DNA from: Verrucomicrobiaceae bacterium
GTDB lineage: Bacteria; Verrucomicrobiota; Verrucomicrobiia; Verrucomicrobiales; Akkermansiaceae
Assembly (NCBI GenBank): GCA_027485615.1
Contig: JAIXQS010000086.1
Coordinates: forward strand, 1-45,156
Length of the DNA: 45,156 nucleotides
Direction of reading: 5' to 3'
A model generated the notes under the pieces. The model did not search any database. It was not told the DNA's origin and saw only the letters and a list, made by a program, of their open reading frames with translations. Shown here piece after piece: positions 28,301-35,914 of this stretch. Both the position numbers and the translations under genes were made by a program. The first letter of the stretch is position 1, and every line of letters starts with the position of its first letter.

Positions 28301-28698
28301 CCGTCCGCATGCGCGGCGTGATGGAGAAATGCACCTACTGCGTGCAGCGCATCCAGGAAGCGGTGATCCGCCAGAAGCGCGGCCAGAAACAGGAAGTCAT
28401 CGCCTCCGGAAACCTTTCACCCGAGGTCACCGTCACCACGGAAACACTCCGCATCCCGGTCGATTCCGTGAAAACCGCCTGCCAGGACGCCTGCCCGGCG
28501 CAGGCCATCGCCTTCGGAAACCTGCTCGACAAGGACTCCTCCGAGATGGGTCGTGCCAAGGTCTTGGAGCGGAACTATGATCTGCTCAACTACATCGGCA
28601 CCCGTCCGCGCACCAGCTACCTAGCCCGGGTGAAAAATCCGAACCCGGACATGCCCGACGCCAAGTTCGTCGGCCAATCCACCATCCACATGGTCTGA
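25390..28698 (+). CDS. actB: Alternative Complex III subunit B, molybdopterin-like/iron-sulfur fusion protein
   Basis: 1102-aa periplasmic subunit: a molybdopterin oxidoreductase-like domain without cofactor, as known for ActB, fused to a PsrB-like ferredoxin domain. A Tat-type motif SRRTFLK occurs at 56-62 after a conserved N-terminal extension (RTWLDREFP; typical for ActB), ahead of a hydrophobic stretch ending VAC78. The iron-sulfur domain holds CMGCNACLVAC (from 822), CVQCESAPCETVCP (883), CIGTRYCANNCPYKARR (915), CTYC (981) and CQDACPAQA (1031). The third group has one Cys fewer than a full set, consistent with a mix of 4Fe-4S and one 3Fe-4S cluster reported for ACIII. It relays electrons from quinol oxidation to the hemes. 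Confidence 0.95.
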   Translation: MSKRIWNHPEVPQDETTVSWRSAGQLRDTAEFRTWLDREFPQGAAEMANQDEMETSRRTFLKLMGSSTALAGFGMVACRRPEAYLVPYTKAPEWVIPGKATYYASSMPRAGGAVPLVVTTHEGRPTKVASNRLHPDYEGTDAFAQASVLDLYSTSRSRKFLKGGKAVKRSEFEAVIAALAKDKSAKIGFVFGADESPTRLRLIAELGKNANAKFYQYEALAANDSAILGEGVKLVPDFAKADRILSLDCDFAGTDPQGSNVAFFNRRKPEGQGYKAKPDAASMNRLYSVESAFTLTGGMADHRLRVAPGMVAAFAAQIAREFDIAAEGIAPITDAEQLKWVKALAADLKASGANTAVLAGSRQSAAVKHLALAINLALGNIGSGISAFQTGSKGFGDIAALTADLQNADVETVIFLTPSNPVYDAPSDLKFGEALAKAKTSIHLGLRTDATAHACTWHVPAAHYLESWGDARSSRGAYTVVQPMILPLYPDCVAELELLLAVLSEDGKLVTGEGDEGKPAPALEAVKATFAKDKAAWKNLLKNGFDASDTYAAATPALSGNAAADIANAKSAAPTKDKLDVIFATDSSVYDGRWIDNGWLQEAPDPVSKLTWDNAALIAPKTAKELGIYEEIIQLETTFASRSPDNEGSGRKSPVISLEVNGKTLEIPVLVSFGQAENTIIIPLGYGQGFNADDELERDTKNARHVGLVGVNRGFDAYPLRTQATSYFATGAKVTKTEKRYSVALTQEHNAMYGRALAREISTDTIDHKGDFKAQLAKVKKQGNDSHAPENISLYKQEDRKGGTLLSDKLHQWGMTIDLSSCMGCNACLVACQSENNIPIVGKVQVAKGREMHWIRMDRYFAVHKDNTFDADNPAMVPQPVACVQCESAPCETVCPVNATVHTEDGLNAMAYNRCIGTRYCANNCPYKARRFNYFDYNKRNPLIKNNLNKGPAGVRQDKEAPHLQKNPNVTVRMRGVMEKCTYCVQRIQEAVIRQKRGQKQEVIASGNLSPEVTVTTETLRIPVDSVKTACQDACPAQAIAFGNLLDKDSSEMGRAKVLERNYDLLNYIGTRPRTSYLARVKNPNPDMPDAKFVGQSTIHMV

Positions 28699-28734
28699 TC
28701 CCCGCTCTCCTAACGACTCCCTTTTCACATTTCC

Positions 28735-30213
28735 ATGGCCTCCTCCACAGAACACGCCCCGCACACGGACACCGGAATCAAGCTTCCGGTTCTGAAGCGC
28801 GAAAAGCTGATCCTCAACGAGCGTTCCTATCACTGGATCACCGACCGGATCTGCGGCATCATCGAGAACCGCCAGCCTTTCCTCTGGTGGCTGCTGTTCA
28901 TCCCATGCTCGCTCATCGCCCTCATCGGTGTCGGAGGCGGCTTGTCTTATCTCGTTTCCACCGGCGTGGGAGTCTGGGGCATGAGCAACCGCGTGTTTTG
29001 GGGTTGGGACATCACCAATTTCGTTTTCTGGATCGGTATCGGTCACGCGGGAACCCTGATTTCCGCAGTCCTTTTCCTGACCAGGCAGAACTGGCGAACT
29101 TCCATCAACCGCGCCGCCGAGGCCATGACGATTTTCGCCGTGATTTGTGCCGGAATTTTCCCCGCGTTCCATGTCGGTCGCGTCTGGTTCGCATGGTTCC
29201 TCGCTCCCATCCCCAACGCGAACGCGATCTGGCAGAACTTCAAGTCGCCCCTGCTGTGGGACGTGTTCGCGGTCTCCACCTATTTCACCATCTCCCTGAT
29301 CTTCTGGTTCCTCGGCATGGTGCCCGACCTCGCCACGATTCGCGACCGCTGCAAGCCGGGTCTCCGCAAGGTTCTCTACGGCATCTTCGCCCTCGGCTGG
29401 CGTGGTGGCAACCGCCAGTGGAGCCATTATGAAATGGCGTATCTCCTCCTCGCCGCGCTCTCCACGCCCCTAGTTCTTTCCGTCCACTCCGTCGTTTCGT
29501 TCGACTTCGCGACCTCGGTCGTCCCCGGTTGGCACACCACGATCTTCCCGCCCTACTTCGTAGCCGGCGCGATCTTCGGCGGCTTCGCCATGGTGCTCAC
29601 GATCATGGTTCCCGCCCGTTTCATCTACGGCCTGCAGGATCTGATCACGATGAAGCACATCGACAACATGGCGAAGATCATCCTGCTCACCGGCACGATC
29701 GTCGGCTACGCCTACCTGATGGAACTCTTCGTTGCTTTCTACTCGGGCGCGATCTACGAGATCGATGCTTTCAAGTTCCGCATCGCCGGACCGTATTGGT
29801 GGGCCTATGCCGCCATGATGTCGCTCAACGTGCTTTCGCCGCAGGTTTTCTGGTTCAAGGCCTGCCGTGAAAACCTCTGGGTCGTGATGATCGTCGCGAT
29901 GTGCGTGAACGTCGGCATGTGGTTTGAGCGTTTCGTCATTATCGTAACGACCCTCGCCCGCATGTTCCTGCCGGGTGACTGGAAGACTTACAGCCCTTCC
30001 TATGTTGAAATGATGACCTTCGTCGGCACGATCGGCCTGTTCCTCACCCTCTTCCTCCTCTTCCTGCGCTTCCTCCCGTGCATCAATATCGCCGAGGTGA
30101 AGTGGACGAAGCTGGAGAGCGACCCGCACTTCGATGACAACGAATCCCATCCCGACCACGGTACGGAAGAGATCGCTTCCTACCAAAAGGAATTCGTCGA
30201 AAGCAAAAGCTGA
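28735..30213 (+). CDS. actC: Alternative Complex III subunit C, NrfD/PsrC-like membrane protein
   Basis: 492-aa integral membrane subunit, quinol-binding partner of ActB. About ten hydrophobic helices are visible, for example [80 protein letters not shown] and [20 protein letters not shown]. The N-terminal [20 protein letters not shown] is a typical ActC opening. The ATG at 28735 lies in a pyrimidine-rich region with no Shine-Dalgarno. It follows actB by 36 bp. ActC and the later ActF are structural homologues; both keep the NrfD-like layout here. Confidence 0.94.
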   Translation: MASSTEHAPHTDTGIKLPVLKREKLILNERSYHWITDRICGIIENRQPFLWWLLFIPCSLIALIGVGGGLSYLVSTGVGVWGMSNRVFWGWDITNFVFWIGIGHAGTLISAVLFLTRQNWRTSINRAAEAMTIFAVICAGIFPAFHVGRVWFAWFLAPIPNANAIWQNFKSPLLWDVFAVSTYFTISLIFWFLGMVPDLATIRDRCKPGLRKVLYGIFALGWRGGNRQWSHYEMAYLLLAALSTPLVLSVHSVVSFDFATSVVPGWHTTIFPPYFVAGAIFGGFAMVLTIMVPARFIYGLQDLITMKHIDNMAKIILLTGTIVGYAYLMELFVAFYSGAIYEIDAFKFRIAGPYWWAYAAMMSLNVLSPQVFWFKACRENLWVVMIVAMCVNVGMWFERFVIIVTTLARMFLPGDWKTYSPSYVEMMTFVGTIGLFLTLFLLFLRFLPCINIAEVKWTKLESDPHFDDNESHPDHGTEEIASYQKEFVESKS

Positions 30214-30223
30214 AAAGCCCGGC

Positions 30224-30254
30224 ACCAATAACTTTTAACCAATAACGAATAACC
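30224..30254 (+). promoter_or_regulatory. A/C-rich spacer before actD
   Basis: Low-complexity stretch with the word CCAATAAC repeated, plus CGAATAACC, ending about 9 bp before the GTG start of actD. Purine-run Shine-Dalgarno is absent. It is one of five such A+T-rich spacers directly upstream of genes in this window. Confidence 0.35.
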
Positions 30255-30263
30255 TCTTTCACC

Positions 30264-30818
30264 GTGAGCACCACCCGCAAACGAGTTTATGGCTACCTGG
30301 CCGAGTTCAAAAGCGCCTCCGCGCTTTACAAGGCCGCCGAGAAAGTTCGCGACGCGGGCTTCCGCAAATGGGATTGCTACACGCCTTATCCCGTGCACGG
30401 CCTCGACGCCGCGATGGGCATGAAGCGCTCCATCCTGCCATGGTTCGTCTTTTTCGGCGGCGTGACCGGCTGCGCCACCGCTTTCGCGCTGGCCTATTCC
30501 ACGCAAGTGCTGATCTACCCTACCGTCGTCCAGGCGAAGCCCACCAATATCTTCACCATCCCCGCGTTCTTCCCGATCATGTTCGAGCTTACCATCCTGT
30601 TTTCGGGTTTCACGGTGCTCTTCGGCCTGCTCGGCCTGATCCAGCTCCCCCGACTCAACCACCCGCTCTTCGCCAGCAAGCAGTTCCACCGCGCCACCGA
30701 CGACGGTTTCTTCATCGCCATCGAGGCACGCGACGCGAAATTCGGCCCCGACTCCACCCGCAACCTTCTCGCCGAGATCGGCGGGGAGAACATCGAACTC
30801 GTCGAAGAGGAAGACTGA
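30264..30818 (+). CDS. actD: Alternative Complex III subunit D (DUF3341)
   Basis: 184-aa membrane subunit. GTG start at 30264 (MSTTRKRVYGYLAEFKSASA). An N-terminal soluble alpha/beta part (8-50: YLAEFKSASALYKAAEKVRD, GFRKWDCYTPYPVHGLD) is typical of DUF3341; two membrane helices follow at about 57-80 and 102-126. The C-terminus (DDGFFIAIEARDAKFGPDST) is conserved in the family. It occupies its expected place between actC and actE. The role in known ACIII structures is structural; no cofactor residues are visible. Confidence 0.92.
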   Translation: MSTTRKRVYGYLAEFKSASALYKAAEKVRDAGFRKWDCYTPYPVHGLDAAMGMKRSILPWFVFFGGVTGCATAFALAYSTQVLIYPTVVQAKPTNIFTIPAFFPIMFELTILFSGFTVLFGLLGLIQLPRLNHPLFASKQFHRATDDGFFIAIEARDAKFGPDSTRNLLAEIGGENIELVEEED

Positions 30819-30827
30819 GGAAAATAC

Positions 30828-30857
30828 TCAATTTTCAATATCCAATATTCAATTCTT
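30828..30857 (+). promoter_or_regulatory. A+T-rich spacer before actE
   Basis: Low-complexity run of CAAT-type words (CAATTTTCAATATCCAATAT and TCAATTC) ending 3 bp before the actE start. It resembles the spacer before actD and fills the whole intergenic gap; no Shine-Dalgarno. Confidence 0.35.
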
Positions 30858-30859
30858 CC

Positions 30860-31510
30860 ATGCGCTACTTCTTTCTAATCTACGCCCTCATCGCCGTTCT
30901 CGTCGTCGGGATCGGTGGTTTCCGTGGGCAGCATTTCACCAAGCCTCCCGTCCAGGTCTTCCCTGACATGGACAACCAGGACAAGCAAAAGGCCCAGTCG
31001 CCCAGCTCCTTCTTCGCTGATCGCAAGGGAGCGAGGCTCCCTGTCGCCGAAACGCAGCCGCGCGGCTTCAACGAGGAGGGCGCTTCCCTCATCGGTGGCA
31101 TCCCGGAATACGAGTTCGGCGGCCAGCCGGGGTACTACTACACCGGCCACGTCGGCGATTATTTCGGAGCCGGAATGCCCGAGGAACTCGAACTCACCGC
31201 GGATACCGCCGCCGCCCTCATCCGCCGCGGCGAGGAGCGCTACGGCATCTATTGCGCCGTCTGCCACGGTGCTTCCGGAGATGGCCTCGGAGTCACTTCG
31301 AAATACGGCGTCCCCGGCATCGCGAACCTTCACCTCGACCCTTTCAAGGCGGTGTCCTATCCCGACGGCCGCATGTTCGAGACCATCACCAATGGCAAGG
31401 GCATGATGTCCGGATACGGCGCGAATATCCCCGTCCGCGACCGCTGGGCGATCATCGCCTACGTCCGCACGCTCCAAGCCGCGAAAGAAGCCGCCACCGC
31501 AGCCAAATAA
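30860..31510 (+). CDS. actE: Alternative Complex III subunit E, monoheme cytochrome c
   Basis: 216 aa from ATG 30860; the frame is open far upstream but that part is antisense-like shadow of actD. One N-terminal helix (YFFLIYALIAVLVVGIGGF, 3-21) anchors a periplasmic cytochrome c domain. The heme motif CAVCH is at 132-136, and the probable axial Met is in NGKGMMSGYGANI. The N-terminal VFPDMDNQDKQKAQSPSSFF is typical of ActE. It takes electrons from the ActA/ActB side and hands them to the downstream cytochromes or oxidase. It is followed by actF after 10 bp. Confidence 0.93.
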   Translation: MRYFFLIYALIAVLVVGIGGFRGQHFTKPPVQVFPDMDNQDKQKAQSPSSFFADRKGARLPVAETQPRGFNEEGASLIGGIPEYEFGGQPGYYYTGHVGDYFGAGMPEELELTADTAAALIRRGEERYGIYCAVCHGASGDGLGVTSKYGVPGIANLHLDPFKAVSYPDGRMFETITNGKGMMSGYGANIPVRDRWAIIAYVRTLQAAKEAATAAK

Positions 31511-31520
31511 TTTTCCACAG

Positions 31521-32837
31521 ATGTCCCATCACGTAACATCCGCTGACATCGCCATCCACGGCGACCACCTCGACAACTCAAAGGTCGCCAAAGCGAAGAC
31601 CCTCTCGCTCGGCATTGCCGGGATCGGCACGATTGTAAGCCTGCTCGGACTCTTCGGGGTCTTCGGCGAGTGGTTCCAGGGCACCTACGCCTACTCCTGG
31701 CTCTTCGCGTTCTACTTTTTCCTGACCCTCTCCATCGGCGGCGTGTTCTGGACCCTCCTCCACAATGTCTCCAACTCCGGCTGGGGCACCTCCGTCCGCC
31801 GCACCTTCGAGAACCTCGGATCCACTTTCCCGTGGATTTTCCTCTTCGGCATCCCCCTGCTCTTCCCGCAGGTGAACCAATACCTTTACGAGTGGATGAA
31901 CATCCACCGCGCCACTCCCGACGGCCAGACCGTCAAGGAACACCTCCACCACGCCGACCACCTGCTCTATGCGAAGCAATGGTTCATGAACATGCCGTTC
32001 TGGTTCGGCCGCTTTGTTTTCTACGGCATCGGCCTCAGCGCTGTCATCTGGTTCCTGCGAAAGCTCTCGACCGATCAGGACACCGACCCCAATCCCGGCA
32101 CCGCCCGGCTCCTAAAGGCCCGCTATCACTCCAACTATCCGCTCATCATCTTCGCGCTCACGATCACTTTCACCGGCTTCGATTTCCTGATGGGTCTTGA
32201 TTACAAATGGTTCTCCACGATGTGGGGTGTGTATCTTTTCGCCGGTTCCGCGCTGAACTCGATGGCGGTCATCATCCTTGTCTGCACCTTCCTTAAAAGC
32301 CGCGGCCACCTCAAGCATGTCACCGGCCCCGAGCATTTCCACATCATGGGGAAACTGCTCTTCGCCTTCACCACGTTCTCGGCCTACATCGCGTTCTCGC
32401 AGTATTTCCTGATCTGGTATGCGAACATCACCGAGGAAACCTCCTACTTTCTGATCCGCAACACCGATGGCTGGAACACCGGCATGATCTTCCTGGTCTT
32501 CGGCCACTTCGTCGTCCCCTTCGTCGTCCTGCTCCAGGCCTGGCTCAAGAAGAACCCGAAATACCTTTCCATCGTCGCGGCATACACCCTCTGCATGCAC
32601 GCGCTCGACCATTACCTCATCGTCATCCCTGAGCGCGGCGTTTCCCTCGGAAACATCAAGCCTGACGTCTTCGGTGCGATCACCCCCTCCATCCCCGGCG
32701 CGTTCTGGGGCGACATCCTGGCCTTCGCGACAATCGGCTCGGCTTTCCTTTTCGTCCTTCTCCGCGCCCTGGGCCAGCACTCGCTCTACCCGAACCGCGA
32801 TCCCCGCATCCTCGAATCCGCGAACCTTTCCAACTGA
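31521..32837 (+). CDS. actF: Alternative Complex III subunit F, NrfD-like membrane protein
   Basis: 438-aa integral membrane subunit, homologous in fold to ActC. Helices are evident at TLSLGIAGIGTIVSLLGLFG, AYSWLFAFYFFLTLSIGGVF, FVFYGIGLSAVIWFLRKL, PLIIFALTITFTGFDFLMGL, GVYLFAGSALNSMAVIILVC, LLFAFTTFSAYIAFSQYFLI and further C-terminal ones. The N-terminus contains several His (MSHHVTSADIAIHGDH). It is the last canonical act gene. The next gene starts 12 bp downstream and is a cytochrome c, so the transcript continues. Confidence 0.93.
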   Translation: MSHHVTSADIAIHGDHLDNSKVAKAKTLSLGIAGIGTIVSLLGLFGVFGEWFQGTYAYSWLFAFYFFLTLSIGGVFWTLLHNVSNSGWGTSVRRTFENLGSTFPWIFLFGIPLLFPQVNQYLYEWMNIHRATPDGQTVKEHLHHADHLLYAKQWFMNMPFWFGRFVFYGIGLSAVIWFLRKLSTDQDTDPNPGTARLLKARYHSNYPLIIFALTITFTGFDFLMGLDYKWFSTMWGVYLFAGSALNSMAVIILVCTFLKSRGHLKHVTGPEHFHIMGKLLFAFTTFSAYIAFSQYFLIWYANITEETSYFLIRNTDGWNTGMIFLVFGHFVVPFVVLLQAWLKKNPKYLSIVAAYTLCMHALDHYLIVIPERGVSLGNIKPDVFGAITPSIPGAFWGDILAFATIGSAFLFVLLRALGQHSLYPNRDPRILESANLSN

Positions 32838-32849
32838 TTCTTCCCAAGC

Positions 32850-33623
32850 ATGGACCCCACCCGCGACAATCCCCTGATCCGCATCAAAGCCTTCATCGAC
32901 GGCCTTGGGATCTTCACGCTCTTCGCCGTCATCCTTCTCCTCATTGTCGGAGCAGGTGCAATCTTCGGATGGTTTGGCAAAACCGAAACGCCCGAGGACG
33001 CGGCGGGCGACATCCGTTACGGCATCAGAAAGGAGATCGACTCCGCTCAGGCGACCGTCCTCACCAAGGAACAGATTTCCGCTGTGGTCGGTGATGTGGC
33101 CGGTAAACTCGCTTCCTCCAAACCCTTGGCCATCGAGAAGCCCGAGCAGATCGTGCCGGGTTCCGACACCGCGAAGAAACTAGCCGAAGCGCCTGCCGCT
33201 GACTTGGGGAGTATCGACGCTCCCGCCGCGGATGCGGACGCTCCCATCGATCCTGCCGTCATGGAGATCGGCAAAGCGCAATTCATGGTCTGCGGCGCAT
33301 GCCACGGCCAGAACGGCGAAGGCGGACCTGCCGGTCCACCGCTCGCCGGTTCAGAGTGGGTCACCGGCCCGGTTTCCAACCTCGTCATCATCCAGCTCCG
33401 CGGCCTCAAGGGCCCCATCACGGTGGCTGGCAAGGTATACAACTTTCCGGCGGGCATGACCCCGATGGCTTACCAGACCGACGAGCAGATCGCCGGGGTG
33501 CTGACCTACATCCGCAACAGTTTCGGCAACAAGGCCTCCGCCGTGAAGCCGGAGCAAGTCACCGCCCTGCGCGGGGAGGTCGGTAAGCCTCAGGCCACCG
33601 TCGAGGAACTCACCAAGCCGTAA
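32850..33623 (+). CDS. Membrane-anchored monoheme cytochrome c
   Basis: 257 aa: an N-terminal helix (about 19-42, LGIFTLFAVILLLIVGAGAI), an Ala/Pro/Asp-rich linker (about 45-135), then a class I cytochrome c domain with CGACH at 148-152 and a candidate axial Met in FPAGMTPM. The domain GPPLAGSEWVTG...GLKGPITVAGKVY is clearly related to the C-terminal domain of the PVC dehydrogenase at 17998-20292 and to the cytochrome at 35915. It probably shuttles electrons between ACIII and the oxidase while tethered to the membrane. It sits between actF and the CcoN-like gene with gaps of 12 and 18 bp. Confidence 0.9.
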   Translation: MDPTRDNPLIRIKAFIDGLGIFTLFAVILLLIVGAGAIFGWFGKTETPEDAAGDIRYGIRKEIDSAQATVLTKEQISAVVGDVAGKLASSKPLAIEKPEQIVPGSDTAKKLAEAPAADLGSIDAPAADADAPIDPAVMEIGKAQFMVCGACHGQNGEGGPAGPPLAGSEWVTGPVSNLVIIQLRGLKGPITVAGKVYNFPAGMTPMAYQTDEQIAGVLTYIRNSFGNKASAVKPEQVTALRGEVGKPQATVEELTKP

Positions 33624-33641
33624 CCCTTTTCAACCCAGCCC

Positions 33642-35141
33642 ATGTCATCGGAAGTTTCCCAAAATCTTGAGCAGGACGCCGTGCTGCGCGCGTCCATCGA
33701 CCGCTCGCTGCGCCATCCCGTGATGTTTTTCCTGACCAGCGGAGCCGCATGGCTCGCGGTCTCGATCATTCTCGGAGTGATTTCCTCAGCGAAAGTCCAT
33801 TCGCCCGGTTTCCTCGACGGCTGCGGCTGGCTCACCTACGGGCGCACCCAAGCCGCCCACGTCAACGCCCTCATCTACGGCTGGGGCTTCCAGGCCGCCT
33901 TCGGGGTCATCGTTTGGATGCTCTCGCGCCTTTCCCGCCAGGAATGCCGCGCTTCCGGCATCATCCTGACTGCTGGTCACGTCTGGAACTTCGGCGTTTC
34001 CATCGGTATCCTCGGTATCCTCGCCGGATACGGCACCGGCATGCCCTGGATGGAGTTCCCATCGTTCTGCTGGCCCGTGCTTCTCCTCAGCTATTTCGCC
34101 ATCGTGGTCTGGTCGCTCGTCCAGTTCAAGGTGCGCCCCGAGGGTCACGTTTACATTTCCCAGTGGTATCTGATGGCCGCGATGATCTGGTTCCCTTGGG
34201 TATTCATCACCGCCAACGTTCTCCTTCACGTGATTCCCGGAAATCCCGTCATGGCCGCTGGCATCAACGCCTGGTATAAATCCAGCCTGATCTTCCTGTT
34301 CTTCACGCCGGTCGCCCTCGGCACCGCATTCTATCTTGTGCCCAAGGTTTCCGGCCGGCCGATATTCAGTTACTCGCTTGCGCAATTCGGTTTCTGGGCG
34401 CTTGCCGTGATCATGCCGTGGGCCGGGATGCAGAAACTCACCGGTGCGCCGATCCCGTATTTCATTCCCTATCTCGGTGCGGCCGCGACGATCATGTTCT
34501 TTGTCCCGGCGTTCAGTGCCGCCGTGAATATTCTTCGCACCGCGATCGCCGACCCGGAGCTCGTAAACCATAGTCCCACTCTTCGCTTCACCATGGCCGG
34601 TGTAATCGGTCTGATAGTAATGGCGGTGGCCGCCGTCTTCCTGAACATACCGGGGAAAACCCTGGAGTTCACTCAGTTCTCTATGTCGGGCTACGGTTTC
34701 GAAATCCTTGCGATCTACGGATTCTTCAGTTTCGTGATGTTCGGCGCGATCTACTTCATCGTACCGCGTGTCACCCGCCGCGAATGGCTCTCGCGCCGCC
34801 TCATCAAATGGCACTTTTTCCTATCGGTCTATGGCATCGTTTTCATCGCAGTGATCGCGATTTTCGGTGGCGTTCAGCAGGGGATCGGCCAAGAGGCGTT
34901 CGACCAACCCTGGTCGGAGGCCGCGCAACGCGCGTTTCCTTACGCCGTTTTCATCACCTTCGTTTGGTTCTTCATCATGCTCTCGAATGTTTTCTTCTTC
35001 CTGCACCTTACCGTTATGTGGCTTCGCCTCGGCCGCCGCAGCACGCATCCGACTTTGCTGGTTTCCGGCCATCACGGCAGCCCACATGGCGAGGATGGAG
35101 ACATCGATGACGCTGGTTCCATCGCCGCCTCCGCCCATTAG
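33642..35141 (+). CDS. CcoN-like (cbb3 oxidase subunit I family) protein lacking the active-site ligands
   Basis: 499-aa polytopic protein clearly homologous to cbb3 oxidase subunit I (WYKSS...FYLVPKVSGRPIFSY aligns with WYGHN...YYFVPKQAERPVYSY of CcoN). However, key residues are gone. His73 (GRTQAAHVNALIYG) keeps the first low-spin heme position. The CuB His of YGHN is Ser (WYKSS, 211-215), the GPHH pair is GMQK (262-265), the cross-linked Tyr is Met258, and the stretch 341-375 that should carry the GHxHxG heme ligands has no His. The frame is intact with normal helices, so this is not decay by frameshift. It cannot be an oxygen- or NO-reducing site; a structural or electron-transfer scaffold is more likely. 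It precedes a CcoO-like cytochrome. Confidence 0.88.
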   Translation: MSSEVSQNLEQDAVLRASIDRSLRHPVMFFLTSGAAWLAVSIILGVISSAKVHSPGFLDGCGWLTYGRTQAAHVNALIYGWGFQAAFGVIVWMLSRLSRQECRASGIILTAGHVWNFGVSIGILGILAGYGTGMPWMEFPSFCWPVLLLSYFAIVVWSLVQFKVRPEGHVYISQWYLMAAMIWFPWVFITANVLLHVIPGNPVMAAGINAWYKSSLIFLFFTPVALGTAFYLVPKVSGRPIFSYSLAQFGFWALAVIMPWAGMQKLTGAPIPYFIPYLGAAATIMFFVPAFSAAVNILRTAIADPELVNHSPTLRFTMAGVIGLIVMAVAAVFLNIPGKTLEFTQFSMSGYGFEILAIYGFFSFVMFGAIYFIVPRVTRREWLSRRLIKWHFFLSVYGIVFIAVIAIFGGVQQGIGQEAFDQPWSEAAQRAFPYAVFITFVWFFIMLSNVFFFLHLTVMWLRLGRRSTHPTLLVSGHHGSPHGEDGDIDDAGSIAASAH

Positions 35142-35176
35142 AAAATTTAGGATTTATAATTTAGAGTTTAAAATTT
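35142..35176 (+). promoter_or_regulatory. A+T-rich spacer before the CcoO-like gene
   Basis: Run of words AAAATTTAGGATTTATAATT then TTAGAGTTTAAAATTT, ending about 6 bp before ATG 35183. It shares TTTAGAGTTT and AATTTAAA/TTTAAAATTT words with the spacers before clpX and before 36737. No Shine-Dalgarno. Confidence 0.4.
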
Positions 35177-35182
35177 CCCCAA

Positions 35183-35893
35183 ATGAGTTTCCGCACTTTC
35201 ATCCTCTGCCTGTCCGCCAGCTTCGGTGTCGCATGGCTGGCCATTGTTATCGTCCCGTATTTCAAAATGCGCATGCTGGAGCCGGTCGCAGTGGAGGATG
35301 GCGATGGCACGAACGCCGTTTACATCCCCAAGCGCGCCGGCCGCATCGCCGACGGTGCCGAGGTTTACGCCGCGAACGGCTGCTACCAGTGCCATTCGCA
35401 GCTCATCCGCCCCACCTATGCGGGCAACGACATGTTCCGTCCCGACTGGGGTGGCATCGCGGGCGATGAGGATCGTGGCGACACCCGCCGGGAAACGAAC
35501 GCGTTCGACTTCCAGGGAGAGAAATTCGCACCCATCGGCGTATCGCGACTCGGAACGGATCTCTCAAACCTCGGCCGCCGTGTCGAGGCGATCTACGCCA
35601 AGGGAGGTGATCCCAAAAAATGGCTCTACGCGCACCTCTATAATCCGCGCTGGAGGCCTGAACGCCGCGAGTCCACCTGTCCTTCCTTCCGCTTCCTTTT
35701 CGATGTGGTCGAGGTGAAAGGAAATCCTTCAGAAGACGGCCTTGATTTCCCCGTGAACGAGGGGATGGAAATTGTTCCGAAGCCCGAAGCCCGTGCGCTC
35801 GTTTCTTATCTTCTTTCGTTGAAAAAAGACCAACCCGTTCCAAGTTCACTCAACTTCGCCCCGCCGACCGCAGCGGCAACCGCAGCTCCCTGA
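35183..35893 (+). CDS. CcoO-like monoheme cytochrome c
   Basis: 236-aa protein, one N-terminal helix (about 5-26) and a periplasmic heme domain of the cbb3 subunit II (CcoO) type: GCYQCHSQLIRP (66-77, heme site CYQCH 67-71) and AHLYNPRWRPERREST (150-165). In CcoO the axial Met follows in a PxSxMPxY motif; here the equivalent is ESTCPSF, so Cys166 replaces Met. A central loop (about 85-120: WGGIAGDEDRGDTRRETNAF) differs from standard CcoO. It directly follows the ligand-poor CcoN-like gene, as ccoO follows ccoN, so the two likely form a pair. No CcoP or CcoQ is present. Confidence 0.85.
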   Translation: MSFRTFILCLSASFGVAWLAIVIVPYFKMRMLEPVAVEDGDGTNAVYIPKRAGRIADGAEVYAANGCYQCHSQLIRPTYAGNDMFRPDWGGIAGDEDRGDTRRETNAFDFQGEKFAPIGVSRLGTDLSNLGRRVEAIYAKGGDPKKWLYAHLYNPRWRPERRESTCPSFRFLFDVVEVKGNPSEDGLDFPVNEGMEIVPKPEARALVSYLLSLKKDQPVPSSLNFAPPTAAATAAP

Positions 35894-35914
35894 TTTCGAA
35901 CCTTTCTTCCATCC

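Noticed and set aside
33642..35141. Nitric oxide reductase (NorB) or active cbb3 oxidase
   Set aside because: Both need the conserved low-spin and high-spin heme and metal histidines; only His73 remains here.
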